From Diacronema lutheri (lineage: Eukaryota > Haptophyta > Pavlovophyceae > Pavlovales > Pavlovaceae), in the NCBI GenBank assembly GCA_019448385.1, contig JAGTXO010000022.1, forward strand, positions 441,501 to 505,500: 64,000 bases of DNA. The letters run 5' to 3'. Position 1 is the first letter of the stretch, and the number at the start of each line of letters is the position of its first letter. Made by a program: the position numbers and the translations under genes. The notes under the pieces are model-generated. The model was not told the origin of the DNA, searched no databases, and saw only the letters and a list, made by a program, of their open reading frames with translations. Positions 28,144 through 39,304 of this stretch are shown here, piece by piece.

Positions 28144-30571
28144 GAGCGATTGAGCCGAGTGGAACAGCCGGTCGGCGCTTGCCGCGCGCCCGGCGCGCGC
28201 CGCGCGGCGGCCGTGATGCGCGTCGGCGGCATGGAGCGCGACGGCGGGCGCGCGATCGCGGCCCGCGCCACGCGCAGCGTTTCCTCCGCCTCTCCGTCCT
28301 CTTCCGCCTCCCGGTCCTCGTCCCCCTCTGTCTCTGCGTTCCCTTCCACTTCGCCGTCTGAGCCGGCGCCGTCACCGCCGTCGCCGCCGCCATCGCCGCC
28401 GCCGTCGTCGCCGAGCTGCGCTTGCGCGCGGCGGCGCTTGCGCGCGGCGGCGCGAGCAGCGCGCGCGAGAGGCTGAGCCAGAACGGCAGCTGCTTCCAAT
28501 CTGCCTCCAATCGTACGCGCACGCGTCGCGTCGCGCGTCGCGCGGCGGCGCGTCGCGCGGCGCGATGCCGGCCGCGCGTCGTCCGTATCACGCGTACGGC
28601 GTGGCCGAGCGCTTAATGCAGCGGCTCCCCCCCCCCCCCCCCCCCTCACCCGGGTCTGTGGCGCCACTGCGCGCGAGCGCGGCGGGCGCGGCGGCGCGGA
28701 AGCGCGTTGAGCACGTCGCCGCGCATAGCAACACGCGCCGCGGAAGCGCGCCGACGCGTGTTGCTATGCGCGGCGCGCTTCCGCATAGCAACACGCGCCG
28801 TGCGCCGAGCACATCGCCGTCCGCGCGGCACGCCGACCACGAGACTTCGGCTGCGGCAGCGCGACGCCGAGCGCGCTCGCGCGGGACGAGAGGCGGAGGC
28901 CGCGGACCGCGCCGAGCATCGCGCTCGTCAGGCGGTCGCGCGCGCCCACGATCGTTACGAGCTCGAGCAGGTCGTCCGGCTCGTTCGCGCTCAGCGGCGA
29001 GGGCGGCTTGCCCCGCTCGCCGCTGCTGGCGGCGCCGGCCGTGCGCGCGGCCGCGGCGGGGCCATGCGCGCAGAGGCACGAGGGGAGGCGGCAGGCAAAC
29101 TCATGGATCAGCCCGCGCAGGAGCGCGCCAGGCGATGCCAGCGTCAATCGCTCGGCAGACACCCGCGCCAATGTACGCGGGCGAGCGCGCGGGCGACGAT
29201 GGCGGCGCGAGTGCCATTTTGAGTTGGAGCAGCTCAAGCTTTTGCAAAGCGGCGCCGTACGCACCGGCGTGGGCAAGCGCTTCAGACGCGCTGCTCGAGC
29301 GTGAGCTCATCGACGCGAACGACGCGCCGCCATCGCTTGCGCCCTCGGTCGCCGTCACGCGTCGAGCGGGCACCCAGCGTCCGAGACCCCGCGCGCGCGG
29401 CCGGCGCGCTCGCGCACGCGCGCGCGCTCGTACAACCATGCGGCGCGCGCGGGCGTGATGTCCGCAGCACACCTCGATGCCCACCCGTACGTGGCCATTG
29501 GCGAGAGCATGAAACGGGCGTTCGTGCTGCACGCCGCGTCGCCGTCGCCGTTCCCGCGCGCGACGGCGTCGCGCGCGAGCGCGCTGGACGGCAAGTCGCG
29601 CCGGACGGCAAGTCGCGCCGGACGGCAAGTCGCGCCGGACGGCAAGTCGCGCGCCGAGCCGCGCGCCGCTCCGTCCTCGCGCGTCGGACAGCCGTCGAGC
29701 CTGGGCGCCGTGCCGAAGAGGCGCGCGTCCAGCCGGCGCGCGGCCGCCTCCAATCTGTCCGCTCGCGCGGGCGCGTTGATGACTCGTCGGCGCTGGCGTG
29801 CGCGCGCGCAAAGCCCGTCGCCGGCGACGACGGTAACCGTTCGCGTGTTCGGCAGCAGCGAACCGCTCGCGGCCGCGCCCGTCGCGCGGCGCGGCGTAAG
29901 CGCGCGCGGGCAAGCGGACGGCTGGTGCGACGGCGCGGGTAGCGACGCCTACCGCACGGCGAGCGCGGGCGCCGCCGCGCCACCCGGCATGCCCGCAGAC
30001 GCAGCGCGCACGAATCGAGGCGACGCATCGTCGAGCGCCTCGCGCGCGCGCGCTCGGCGGCTGGCTAGAGCGTTGCCCCTGCGGCCGCGCTGGCGCGCAT
30101 GGCGGCGTCGGCACGAATCCATCGCGCGCGACGGCCGCCGCGCGCCGCGCGCGCTGGAGGAAGGCCTCGCGGTGGATACGCGACGAGCGGCAACCTCGTC
30201 GAATAAAAGGGCCGCCAATCTGCTCGATCACGGGCCGCTTGCGCGCGGCCGCCAATCTGTGATCGAGCAGATTCACGGGCCGCCAATCTGCTCGATCACA
30301 AAGATGTGCAGCCGCGGCGCTCGCGCCTCGTCGCGCACCAGCCGCGAGCCGTGCGGACACGCAACGTGCGGCAGCACGGCGGGATGCGAGGACGCGTCGT
30401 GCGAGCGCGCCCACACGTCCACGATCGTGGTCGCTTGTGGGCAGCCGAGCTCCGCACGATCGCCGCCGTCGGGCGCGTCGGGCGCGTCGGCCGCTGCCCC
30501 TCCGCCGCCGAAGGGACGCTCAAGTCGACTGGACGGCACACGACGAAGTGGTGCGCGGCCGCCAACCCCAT
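28144..30571 (-). CDS. Unresolved upstream exons of the PDZ gene (or a separate gene)
   Basis: Several minus-strand stretches have protein-like composition in different frames. About 30570: MGLAAAHHFVVCRPVDLSVP. About 30470-30300: PQATTIVDVWARSHDASSHP. About 29520-29420: FMLSPMATYGWASRCAADIT. About 29300-29180: GAYGAALQKLELLQLKMALA. About 29150-28840: ALLRGLIHEFACRLPSCL and DDLLELVTIVGARDRL. About 28520-28440: DWKQLPFWLSLS. The last can be joined to the PDZ exon through a GC donor (TC then GCGCGCGCTG) and CAAG acceptor, keeping frame. Repeats between the pieces look intronic. I could not fix all splice sites; an ATG at 30571 beside the A/T dyad is the likeliest start. Function unknown. Confidence 0.35.
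28627..28645. repeat. Poly(C) tract, 19 bp
   Basis: A pure C run, probably in an intron of the unresolved gene. Confidence 0.9.
28722..28797. repeat. Nested direct and inverted repeat module
   Basis: CGCATAGCAACACGCG occurs at 28722 and 28782 as direct copies and inverted at 28755-28770. GCGGAAGCGCGCCG and its reverse complement fill the gaps, so either outer copy can fold with the middle one. Confidence 0.8.
29587..29654. repeat. 17-bp minisatellite, 4 copies
   Basis: GACGGCAAGTCGCGCCG in four tandem copies; likely intronic. Confidence 0.8.
30209..30300. repeat. Direct and inverted repeats around GCTCGATCAC
   Basis: GGGCCGCCAATCTGCTCGAT begins at 30209 and again at 30278. Between them the same core is present with its 3' half inverted (GTGATCGAGCAGATT at 30259). 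On the minus strand each core ends in GATCGAGCAG, which would read as a splice acceptor. Confidence 0.75.
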
Positions 30572-30619
30572 CGCCCGCTCGCGCGCGAATCGAACTGAAC
30601 ACGCATTTTCAAAAAAAGA

Positions 30620-31477
30620 ATGGCGGGCGCGATCGTCCACTACACCATCGCCGCCTTGCAGGTCCGCCGGTCCGCCGCCGCCGCGCCGCCGAGCACGTTT
30701 CTGGCGGCGCACGCCGCGCACACGGCTGGCGTGTCGCCTTACGGGCACACGGGCGGCTGCGGCGAGCGCGATGATGCGAGCTGCTCACTGCTGGCCGTGC
30801 GCTGTGGTTCTGGTCGTACACCGCGGCGCGCCGCCACCGCCCGACGCACGCGCACGCGCCGCCGGCGCGACTCTCTGAAAACCGCGGCCGCTTCTCCTTC
30901 GCCCGCAGGCGTACTTCATGGTGATGAACCTGACGGTCGAGCGCTTCTACTGCCATGCGCCCCTCAAGCGCGGCGACACGCGCTTGCTCGTGCCCGAGAC
31001 GATCGATGTGCGCGCGCCGCGCCACTCGCCGCTCGCTGCTCGCTGCTCGCGCGGCGCGTGCTGGCGCGCCGCGTTACGTGCGCGCGCGCTGCTGATTTTT
31101 TGCGGCCCGTACCGATCTCCATGCGCGCGCAGTTTTGCGAGAAGTTCAACCCGCTCTTCTTGTCACGGCCCGAATGGATGCGCGCCGCGACGTGCGTCTC
31201 GGCATACTGTTTCGCGCCGTGCTACCTCCTCACGCTTGTCGCAGCACTCACGGGTTCGCTGAAGCGAGTCAAGCCTGTGCTGCTTCTCTTCATCGGCGCC
31301 AAGCTCAACGCCATCGGCTTTTACCACTTCATGGAGTTCACGTCGAGCATGCCGCCGCCGAACCCGCCGGCATACTTTGCGGTCGAGGGGCCGTACTTGA
31401 TCTCGATCGGTCTGGTGCTCTACGTGCTCTTCACGGGGGGGCCACCGCGCGCGCCGCAGCGCGCCAAGCAGGGATGA
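30620..31477 (+). CDS. EXPERA-like (emopamil-binding/TMEM97-type) membrane protein
   Basis: Exons 30620-30661, 30909-31007 and 31133-31477 encode 161 residues. The first exon gives only 14 residues (MAGAIVHYTIAALQ). Exon 2 adds AYFMVMNLTVERFY. Exon 3 holds FNPLFLSRPEWMR, three hydrophobic segments (SAYCFAPCYLLTLVAALT; PVLLLFIGAKLNAIGF; YLISIGLVLYVLFTG) and a basic tail. The PEW motif before a helix and four-helix size fit the EXPERA domain of sterol isomerases and the sigma-2 receptor, found in the ER. I cannot confirm the catalytic His/Glu residues, so the family call is tentative. Donors are GTCCGCCGGT and GTGCGCGCGC. The A/T dyad ends one base before the ATG. The next gene starts 12 bp after this stop. 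Confidence 0.62.
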   Translation: MAGAIVHYTIAALQVRRSAAAAPPSTFLAAHAAHTAGVSPYGHTGGCGERDDASCSLLAVRCGSGRTPRRAATARRTRTRRRRDSLKTAAASPSPAGVLHGDEPDGRALLLPCAPQARRHALARARDDRCARAAPLAARCSLLARRVLARRVTCARAADFLRPVPISMRAQFCEKFNPLFLSRPEWMRAATCVSAYCFAPCYLLTLVAALTGSLKRVKPVLLLFIGAKLNAIGFYHFMEFTSSMPPPNPPAYFAVEGPYLISIGLVLYVLFTGGPPRAPQRAKQG

Positions 31478-31489
31478 TTAATAAGTAGT

Positions 31490-34400
31490 ATGAAAAATGA
31501 GCGGGTCGCCATCGTGTCCGCCATCGTGAGTATGGACGGCTTGCGCGTCCCCGAGATCGGACGAGAGCTGATGACGCCGGAGCAGCGCGCCGCGTGGACG
31601 GCGACGGCTGCGGCGGCGGCCAAGGCGGCGGCCGCCGCATCCAGGCCGAAGCGGCGCACGTTTCTACTCCGCTTTTTCGGCGGCGCGTCGCTGCCGGCTG
31701 TCGCGGCGTCGTGGCCTCCTCCGCCGCTCGTACAGCCGGCGTCCGGCACGATCACTGCGCCGGCGCGCGAGCTCGCGAAGCCCACCTCCGATGCCCGCGC
31801 GCTTGCAAGCGCGCCCGTCGCCGAGCCGTTCGACGCCAGCGACGGTGGCGGGGTGCCGGCGGCCGATGCGGCGGACGCGGCGAACGGGCCGGCGCTGGCG
31901 CCGCGCGCCGGCGCGCCCGCAGGCGCCGCCACCGCGCCGCGTGAGAGGCTAGACGACGAGCAAGAGACACTCGTCGCGGCGGTGACATCTCGGCTGTGGG
32001 ATGTCGTTTCGCTCGCCGCAAGCTGCGACTCTGCCAGCCGCCTCCGCGCCGCGCGCGAGCTCAAGAGCGTCGCGGCGGCCATGGTTGAATCTGACCCGGC
32101 GTTTCTCGTGCAGGCCGGTGTCTTCCACTCGCTCTGCGCGCTCGCGCTCGCGGCGGAGGCGGAGACGGCGGCGATCGCACGCGCTACCTTTGAGTGCGCG
32201 CACACAAAAAACCCCTGAAAAACACGCAGCCCACGCGCTCTGCGCGCGCGCGACATGCGCCTGACTGGAGCGGCGGCGCAGCGCCGCACGCGGTTGGCCC
32301 CCCTTCCCGCCCCGCCCTGCGAGTCATCCGCAGGCACGTGCGCGTGCGCGAGGTGGACGTCAAGCCGCTTGTGCAGATCGTTCTGAGCCAGCGGCCGCGT
32401 ACTGCCTCCGGCGCGAGCACTGCGGCGAGCGCGGCGACCACCGCGGCGCCTTTGCCCGGGCAGAGCGGCACTTTGTCCGGGCAGAGCGGCACTTTGTCCG
32501 GGCAGAGCGGCACTGCGACGGGCGGCGCGGGCGGCGCGGGCGGCGCAAGCGCGTGCAGGCCGCTGGGCGAGCTGCGCTACTCGTTCACCGACGCGCTGCT
32601 GCTGCTCCGTGCGATCGGTTGCGCTGAGGCCAACTGCGAAACCCTCCGCGCTGCCAACTGCGCAGCCGACGGCGCGCTGCTTCAGCTTGTCGTCCGGCGC
32701 GGCGTCAGTGCGGCGGAGCAGCTGCTCGCGCTCGGCGCGCTCGGCGCGCTTGCGCGCAGCGCGGCGGGACAGGCCGCGCTTGGCAGCCTCGGCGCGGTCA
32801 AGACTATGCTGCAGCTCCAGTCGTCGCGCGGGCGGCGCGTGCCGCGCGTAACGGCAAGTAACGGCGCGTCGCACGCCGCGGCGGCGTCGTCATCGGCCGC
32901 CGCGCTGGTTGACGCGGCAGAGCTCGCGCTGCCGCCGTCCAGCGCGGCCCCGCCGGCAGCTCGAGCTGCCATTCTCATCGCCAACGGCGCCGCGGCTGGC
33001 GACGTCCACGCCGACGCACACGTCGCCGTGTCGCCCTTCGGTTTCAAGGCGGCAGCCATCGTGCCTCGAGGCAGCGACCATGCGGGCGCTGCGAGCGCGC
33101 GCGACGCCGCTGCGGCGATTTCGCGCGCCGCGCCGAGGACGGACCCGCCGGACTCACCGCCGCCGGACTCACCGCCGCCGGACTCACCGCCGCCGGACTC
33201 GCGTGCACAGGCGGCGCGGCGCGCGAAATGGCCGCAGCAGCACGCGGTGCTCGGCGCGCGAGACGCCGAGGGGGCAGCGTGCCGCACACCGTCGCCCGCG
33301 ACGGCTGCGGCCGATGCGCCCGCCGCTGCCGAGTCCGCCGCGCCAGCGTTGGTGGCTGGCGCCCATGCGGCCCTGCTCGCCGACGCCGACGCGGCCAGCG
33401 GCGCGGCGTGTGCGATTGCCCACGGCCCCTCGCAGCCTCCACTTACGAACGCCGAGTGCTGCGCGCAGGTGCGCACGGCGTCCCTCGCGCTGCTGAGCGC
33501 GCTGCTGCGCGAGAGCGGGAACAGGCGGAGGCTCGTCGAGGCGGGCGGCGTGCGCGCGCTCCTTGTCACTGCGGAAGAGGACGACATCGATCCACGGGCA
33601 GCGGCCGCGCGCTGCCTCGCCGTCTTCTCCGCAGACGCGCGTATGGTGCCGCACCTGACGGCGCGCAAGGGGCTGCACGCGCTCGCCGCGCTGCTCACGG
33701 GTCCGAGCGCGCACACCGACGCCCTCGGGCTTATCCTCGCGCCGCCGCCGGTGTCCGCGCCGCCCGCCGCCGGCGTGGCCAACCCGCCGACGGCCGGCCG
33801 CGCGGCGGCCGCGCGCGACGGCTGCAGCGCGATGCCGTTGGCTGTAGGCGGGGGGATCGCCAGTTGCGGCGACCCGCGCGCGGTAGGTGGCGGTGAGGCG
33901 TGGTGTGGCGGTAGGTGCGGCGGCGGTGACAACGCGCGTGGTGCTGTCGGCGACGGCGCTGCTGCGGACGGCGCGGACAACGAAACGCGCGGCAGCGTCC
34001 TCGTGCGGGCTGGGTGCGGGCCAGGTGCGGCCACGTTCGCTGCGCGCGCGGGCGAGGCGGCGTGCGAGCAGGAGCATGCGCGCGTGTTGCTGCCGCTCCT
34101 CAGCACGGTCGCCAACGTGTGCAGCGCGGACGAGGGCTATGCACGCGAGGCGCTCGCGACGCCCGGCCTGCTCGCCGCGCTCGAGCGCGTGGTGCGCGGC
34201 CGTGCGCCGCAGCGCGCGCGCAACGAGGCGATGCGCGCGCTCGCGCAGCTCGCCGCCCTCGAGGTGGAGCGCGCGACGCAGCGCTTCGTCGCGCCGTCGA
34301 GGCCGTCACACACCGCGCCAGCGCCGTGCGAGCCCGCCGCGCCGTCCGCCGCGCCGATCGCTGCCGCCGCGCGCGACATGGGGTGCTGCGCGGCGCTGGC

Positions 34401-37400
34401 CGCGGCAGAGGCGGGTGCGGCGCGCAGCGCGGCGCTGGCCGCGGCAGAGGCGGGTGCGGCGCGCAGCGCGGCGCTGGCCGCGGCAGAGTCGGATGCGGCG
34501 TGCAGTGTGACGGCCGCGCCGCCGGACGGCGACGCGGTTGAGCGCGCCGAGCGCGCGCTGGCCTTTTGGGATCCGCCGCTCGAGGCCGCCGCTGCGGTCG
34601 CTGTGGCGGTTGCGGACTCGAACGCCGGCGCGCGCCCGTGCGCGGCAGAGGCGGTGGCGGCCACGGCGGCCGCGACAGCAGGAGAGAGCGCCGCGCACGG
34701 CGCCGCGCCATTGGTCCCACTCGATGGCGCTGGGCTCGTTGGCGCCGCGCTTCGCGACTCGGTGGCCGACGTTGCGCTCGCGCGCGCCGCCGAGCCCGCG
34801 CGCTCCGCGGCCGCGCACGCGCAGCTGCTCGGCCTGCCCGCGCAGCCCGGCGGTGGCGACGGCGCGTGCGTAGCTGCGCACGCGGCCTACGAGGTCAGCA
34901 TTGACTCGGTCCTGAGCCACGCGTCGTCCTTGCAGCTGATTGTGGCAGCGGCGCTCGGCTCATCGCGCGTCGTGAGTCCGCACGATGGCGGACGGGCGCG
35001 CCCAGGTGGCGGGCGCACGCATGCGCACGCCGCGCAGAGCGCGCGCGTGGCACAGCTCGGCATGGTTGGCGACGCGGCGCGCGGCGCGGTGGACGGTCCT
35101 TGGCGCGCACCGACGCCACCGCCGCCGCAGCAGCAGCAGCGGTGTCAACAACCTGCAGCGGCGTTCGCCTCGGTCGCCTCCGCCGCCGCCGGCGCGAACA
35201 CTGCCGCCGAGGCCGCGGCGGCCGACCGCGAGGGCGCGAGCGGCGAATGCGCGGCTTTGGCCGCGCCGGGCAACCACGCGCTCGCCGAGGCGTGGGGCGA
35301 GGCCGAGGACGCGCCGCGCGCGAGCGGCGAGGCGGAGGGGAACGAAGGCGCCCAATTCCGCGCGCTCGCGCTCCGCGCGCTCGGCGACCTGTGCTTCCGC
35401 GCGGACGTGCGTGCCTACATCCTGCGGCACCACATGGACGAGCTCGTGGAGACCGCGCGCGGCTCGTCGTCGGTCGCCGTGCGCGCGTCGAGCATCCGCG
35501 TGCTCGCGATCTGCGGCGCGTGGCGCGACGCGGAGGCGCAGTTGGGCATGACGCGCATGCCGTCCGTCCTGCGCGCGCAGCACGAGCGCGCGGGCGCGCG
35601 CGCGCCCGTGCGCATCCTCGCGATCGACGGCGGCGGCACGCGCGGCGTGATTGCTCTGGAGATCTTGCGTCAGCTCGAGCGGAGGCTGCACGCGCCGCTC
35701 GACGCCTTCTTTGACCTCGTCTGCGGTGCGGCACGCCGCGCGCGTCCTTCGCGTGGCGCACGCGCGGCCAGGACTCACGGCCGGACTCGCGGCCAGGACT
35801 CGCGGCCAGGACTCGCGGCCAGGACTCGCGGCCAGGACTCGCGGCCAGGACTCACGGCCGGACTCGCGGCCAGGACTCGCGACCAGGACTTGGCGCGGCG
35901 GGAGAGGAGCGTGCGAGCACGACGCCGCCGCCTTGCGTGCACCCGTGCCCACCGCGTGAACCAAGTCACGTTTGTCTGTTGCTTACCGTACTGCCGCTGG
36001 CGGCCACCTCCACGGCGCGTCGCGCGCTCGCGCCTGCGCGCAGGCACGTCGACGGGCTCGGTGATTGCATGGCTGGTGGGCGCCCAGTGCGAGTCGGCTG
36101 GGGACGTGGCCGCTCGGTACGCGACGCTGCTGCGGCGCGTCTTCGTCAAGCAGCCGATGACGTCGACGGGCAGGCTGCGCGACAAGTACTCGGGCGCGGC
36201 GTTCGCGGCCATCCTGCAGGCGGAGCTCGGCACAGCGCGTATGATCGACACCGCGCTGCGCGCCGACGGTCTGAGCGCTCGCAAGGTGCGCCGTCCGTCG
36301 AGTGCGTCGTCGAGCGGTGCAGCGTGCGCTCCGCAGCGCGGTGCCAATCATACAAGCGATCGCGCGCGCGCAACCCGAAGATCACCGTTTTGCCGCTTCG
36401 CAACCCGCCTGCGCCCCGCTTCGGCCGATTGCGCGGTCAGGTCTTCCTCGTCTCCGCGCTCACGTCGACCAAGCCGCCGCTGCCCTACCTCTTCCGCACC
36501 TACCAGCATGACGCGCGCACTCCCTCGCGCTTTCCGGGCGACTGCTCGACGCGCGCATGGGAGGCGGTTCGCGCATCGACCGCCGCACCGACCTACTTTG
36601 AGCCCTTGCTGCGCGATAAGCTCATGTTCCAGGACGGCGGGCTGCTCTCCAACAACCCGACCTCGCTCGCGATCCACGAGGCGCGCTGCCTCTGGCCAGA
36701 CCGCCCGATTGACGCCATCGTGTCGATCGGCACGGGCAGGCCCCCGATCGTCGACTCGAAAGCGTGGTCCTACACTGGCGCCGCGCTGCTCGCATCCGCG
36801 ACGGACACGGAGCGCACGCACCAGGTGCGCGGCGCGCGTGCGGCGCGCGGCGCTGCGCTGGCCCCACGCCACCCGTCCGCCAGCCGCACGCGCCACCCAT
36901 CCGCCAGCCGCACGCGCCACCCATCCGCCAGCCGCACGCGCCACCCGCCCGCCAGCCGCACGCGCCACCCATCCGCCAGCCGCACGCGCCACCCATCCGC
37001 CAGCCGCACGCGCCACCCATCCGCCAGCCGCACGCGCCACCCGCCCGCCAGCCGCACGCGCCACCCATCCGCCAGCCGCACGCGCCACCCGCCCGCCAGC
37101 CGCACGCGCCACCCATCCGCCAGCCGCACGCGCCACCCGTCCGCCAGCCGCACGCGCCACCCATCCGCCAGCCGCACGCGCCACCCATCCGCCAGCCGCA
37201 CGCGCCACCCATCCGCCAGCCACCAACGTTTGGGCAATCGCACGGCCCGTGCCGCCACCGTCGGCCGCACGACCACGACGCCTCCCGCGCTGTGCCCGTA
37301 CCTCGCTCCGCCTCTCGACGTGTTCACCCCGTCCTCAGGTGCTCGAGGACGTGTACCCCCCTGACGTGTACGTGCGCTTTCAACCCGAGCACGCCGCGTG

Positions 37401-38493
37401 CGACGCGCCCATGGACCTGGCGTCCAGTGAGGCCCTTGGCGGGTACGTCGCCCTGGCGCGCGCCTACTGTGAGGGCGAGGCGGCGGGGCGGCTGGACGAC
37501 CTCGCGACGAGGCTGAACGATGGCGTGCCCGATTCATCCGTGTGGCGTGGCGACGGCCAGCGCGGCGCACCGGCGGAACCGACCGCGTCCGACGCGGCCC
37601 CACCGCCGTCGGCGTCCGAGGACGGCCCAAGCTGCGCGCCGCTCGCTTCGCAGGGTAGCGCCCGCAAGCCGCGGCCGGATGCGTACGATGCGCGCGGCGC
37701 GCCAGCGAGAGGCGGCGGTCGGGGCGCGCTCGTCGCGGCGGATGCGTCGCCGCTGTTGCCACAGTCGGCGCTGCGACCAGCCGAGCGCGAGCGCGCGGGC
37801 GTGACGGACGGTGCATCACCGGGCGCACCACCGGGCGCGTCGGCGCCGTCGGCGCCTGTGCGCGCGCCGGGGCGTGGCGACGAGGCTGCGCGCGGCGCGC
37901 GGCGGCCGAGCCAGCGCGCCGACGGCGAAGACGCGCGGCGGCGCCTGCACGGGGTCGTGCGCGCTCTGCTGCTGCAGCGGCTCGAGCGAGCGGGCGTCGG
38001 CACGGCGGATGGGCTAGCCCGGCTCGTCGAGGCGGTGGCGATCGCCGCGGCGGTGGGCTGCGCGGACGGCGTGGTGCCGCACGAGCCGCCACGGCCGCCG
38101 GCCGACCCCGCCGTCGCGGTGCGGCGCGCGCTGCTGCACGTCTTCCTCGCGTGGCTGTGCACTGCGATGCGGGCGCCCGAGCGCAGCTACTGCGGGCAAG
38201 GATGGCTGCTCGTGCGAAATCTCACGGCAGTGGGCTGCCACGAAGAGGCCTTTCTGGCCTTCTTGCGCGACGCGGGGCTCGCGCCCGAGCTACGGTCCGA
38301 CGAGACGGGCCGCGCCTGCATCGCCGCCAACGTCGGCGCGCTCCTGCCGCCGCTCGAGCTACCGCCCGCTCGCGCTCGGCCGCCGAGTGCGGACGAGCTT
38401 GACGAGGCGCTCCGCTCGGCGCTCGCATGGTGCGCGGATGTGCTCAGCGCGCTCAGCGACGAGCTGAGCAGCTCCTCCGAGGCGGAGGTGTGA
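31490..38493 (+). CDS. Armadillo-repeat patatin-like phospholipase (iPLA2-like)
   Basis: Five exons (31490-32193, 32334-35725, 36044-36285, 36441-36824, 37339-38493) give about 1958 residues. The N-terminal 1300 are armadillo-like helical pairs (LLQLVVRRGVSAAEQLLALG; RALGDLCFRADVRAYILRHH) with low-complexity inserts: a 7-residue GTLSGQS repeat, PPDSP repeats and a 13-residue Ala repeat. The patatin domain has ILAIDGGGTRGVIALEIL, then G-TSTG split by intron 2 (nucleophile Ser in GTSTG), VFLVSALTST, RASTAAPTYF and the dyad Asp in FQDGGLLSNNPTSL. It should hydrolyse membrane phospholipid or lipid esters. All introns start GTGCG and restore the frame; intron 4 (514 bp) carries a minisatellite. 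The final 380 residues are unassigned. The start could instead be a later Met. Confidence 0.82.
35766..35887. repeat. 13-bp minisatellite in patatin-gene intron
   Basis: About nine imperfect copies of CGGCCAGGACTCG inside intron 2, between the GGGTRG exon and the GTSTG exon. Confidence 0.8.
36867..37221. repeat. 24-bp minisatellite, about 15 copies, in patatin-gene intron
   Basis: Unit CGCCACCCATCCGCCAGCCG plus CACG, with two variants (CATCC and CGCCC/CGTCC) alternating. It makes up most of the 514-bp fourth intron. Confidence 0.9.
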
Positions 38494-38521
38494 TTGCCTG
38501 TATCCATGAGGTGTACACGTG

Positions 38522-39058
38522 TCATGGGTCCCATTCCTCCTCAGGCGGCCCAGCGTCGTCACCAACCGCCTGCGGAAGAGCACGTTCCGGGCGGTAGTAG
38601 TCCGCCTTGCTGCCGACAAAGATGTGGCTGTGCTCGCGCAGGCCGGTCGGCGGATCGACCGAGCCCGCCGCGATGTTGATGACCGCGGACGACAGCTCGT
38701 CCCAGAAGAGCGTCGAGCCGCACGCGCCGCAGAATCCTCGCCGCGCATGGGCGCTGAGGGCAAACCAGCGCAGGTCCGCGTGTCGTGTGAGCACAAAGTG
38801 CGCCTTGCGCGCCGCGGTCGCGGCCATCACGTGCCCCGTGTGCCGCCGGCACTGCGAACAATGGCAGTAGACGACCGCGCGCATGGGCCCGCGCACCTCG
38901 TACCGAACGGCCTCGCACAAGCAGCCGCCGGCTCGCAGCCGGGCCTGACGTGCGGCGCGCGGCGCAGCCATCCGCGGCGCTCTCCAGTGCCTCACGGCGA
39001 GCGCGAGCGGCAACGCGCTGAGGATCGTCGCGGCGGCTACGAGATTCAGCGCGTGCAT
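38522..39058 (-). CDS. GFA-family (Mss4-fold, CENP-V-like) zinc protein
   Basis: 178 residues, intronless. A hydrophobic N-terminus (LNLVAAATILSALPLALAV) could anchor it or send it to an organelle. The fold has GGCLCEAVRYEV, VVYCHCSQCRRHTG and ARRGFCGACGSTLFW: the three Cys clusters that bind zinc in the GFA/DUF636 family. The family name comes from glutathione-dependent formaldehyde activation, but most members have no proven activity. Tail-to-tail with the phospholipase gene, only 28 bp between stops. Confidence 0.9.
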   Translation of the reverse strand: MHALNLVAAATILSALPLALAVRHWRAPRMAAPRAARQARLRAGGCLCEAVRYEVRGPMRAVVYCHCSQCRRHTGHVMAATAARKAHFVLTRHADLRWFALSAHARRGFCGACGSTLFWDELSSAVINIAAGSVDPPTGLREHSHIFVGSKADYYRPERALPQAVGDDAGPPEEEWDP

Positions 39059-39215
39059 TGTGCTGCGGGCGCACGAAACTTCAAAGCAAGACGTCCATCA
39101 TTTTAAACTTCAACCGGCTAATTTTTTTTTCCACAGGGTCGACGCCCTGATGTCGGCCTGATGTTGCGTGCGCCCTTTCGCCCGCTCCGCTTGTCCAGCC
39201 TCGGCCCCGTGCACG

Positions 39216-39256
<41 letters not shown>
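39216..39256. repeat. Poly(C) tract, 41 bp
   Basis: An uninterrupted C run in the spacer between the GFA gene start and the stop of the site-2 protease gene. The length may vary between reads. Confidence 0.92.
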
Positions 39257-39304
39257 TGCTGACCCGCCTGTATAAGCGTCGTTAGTATTTTTTTTTTCAA
39301 CCGA

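Noticed and set aside
28590-28626. Sequence GTGGCCGAGCGCTTAATGC looking like the 5' half of a Ser/Leu tRNA
   Set aside because: No anticodon arm, no B box (GGTTCGANTCC) and no matching acceptor strand follow; a poly(C) tract begins at once.
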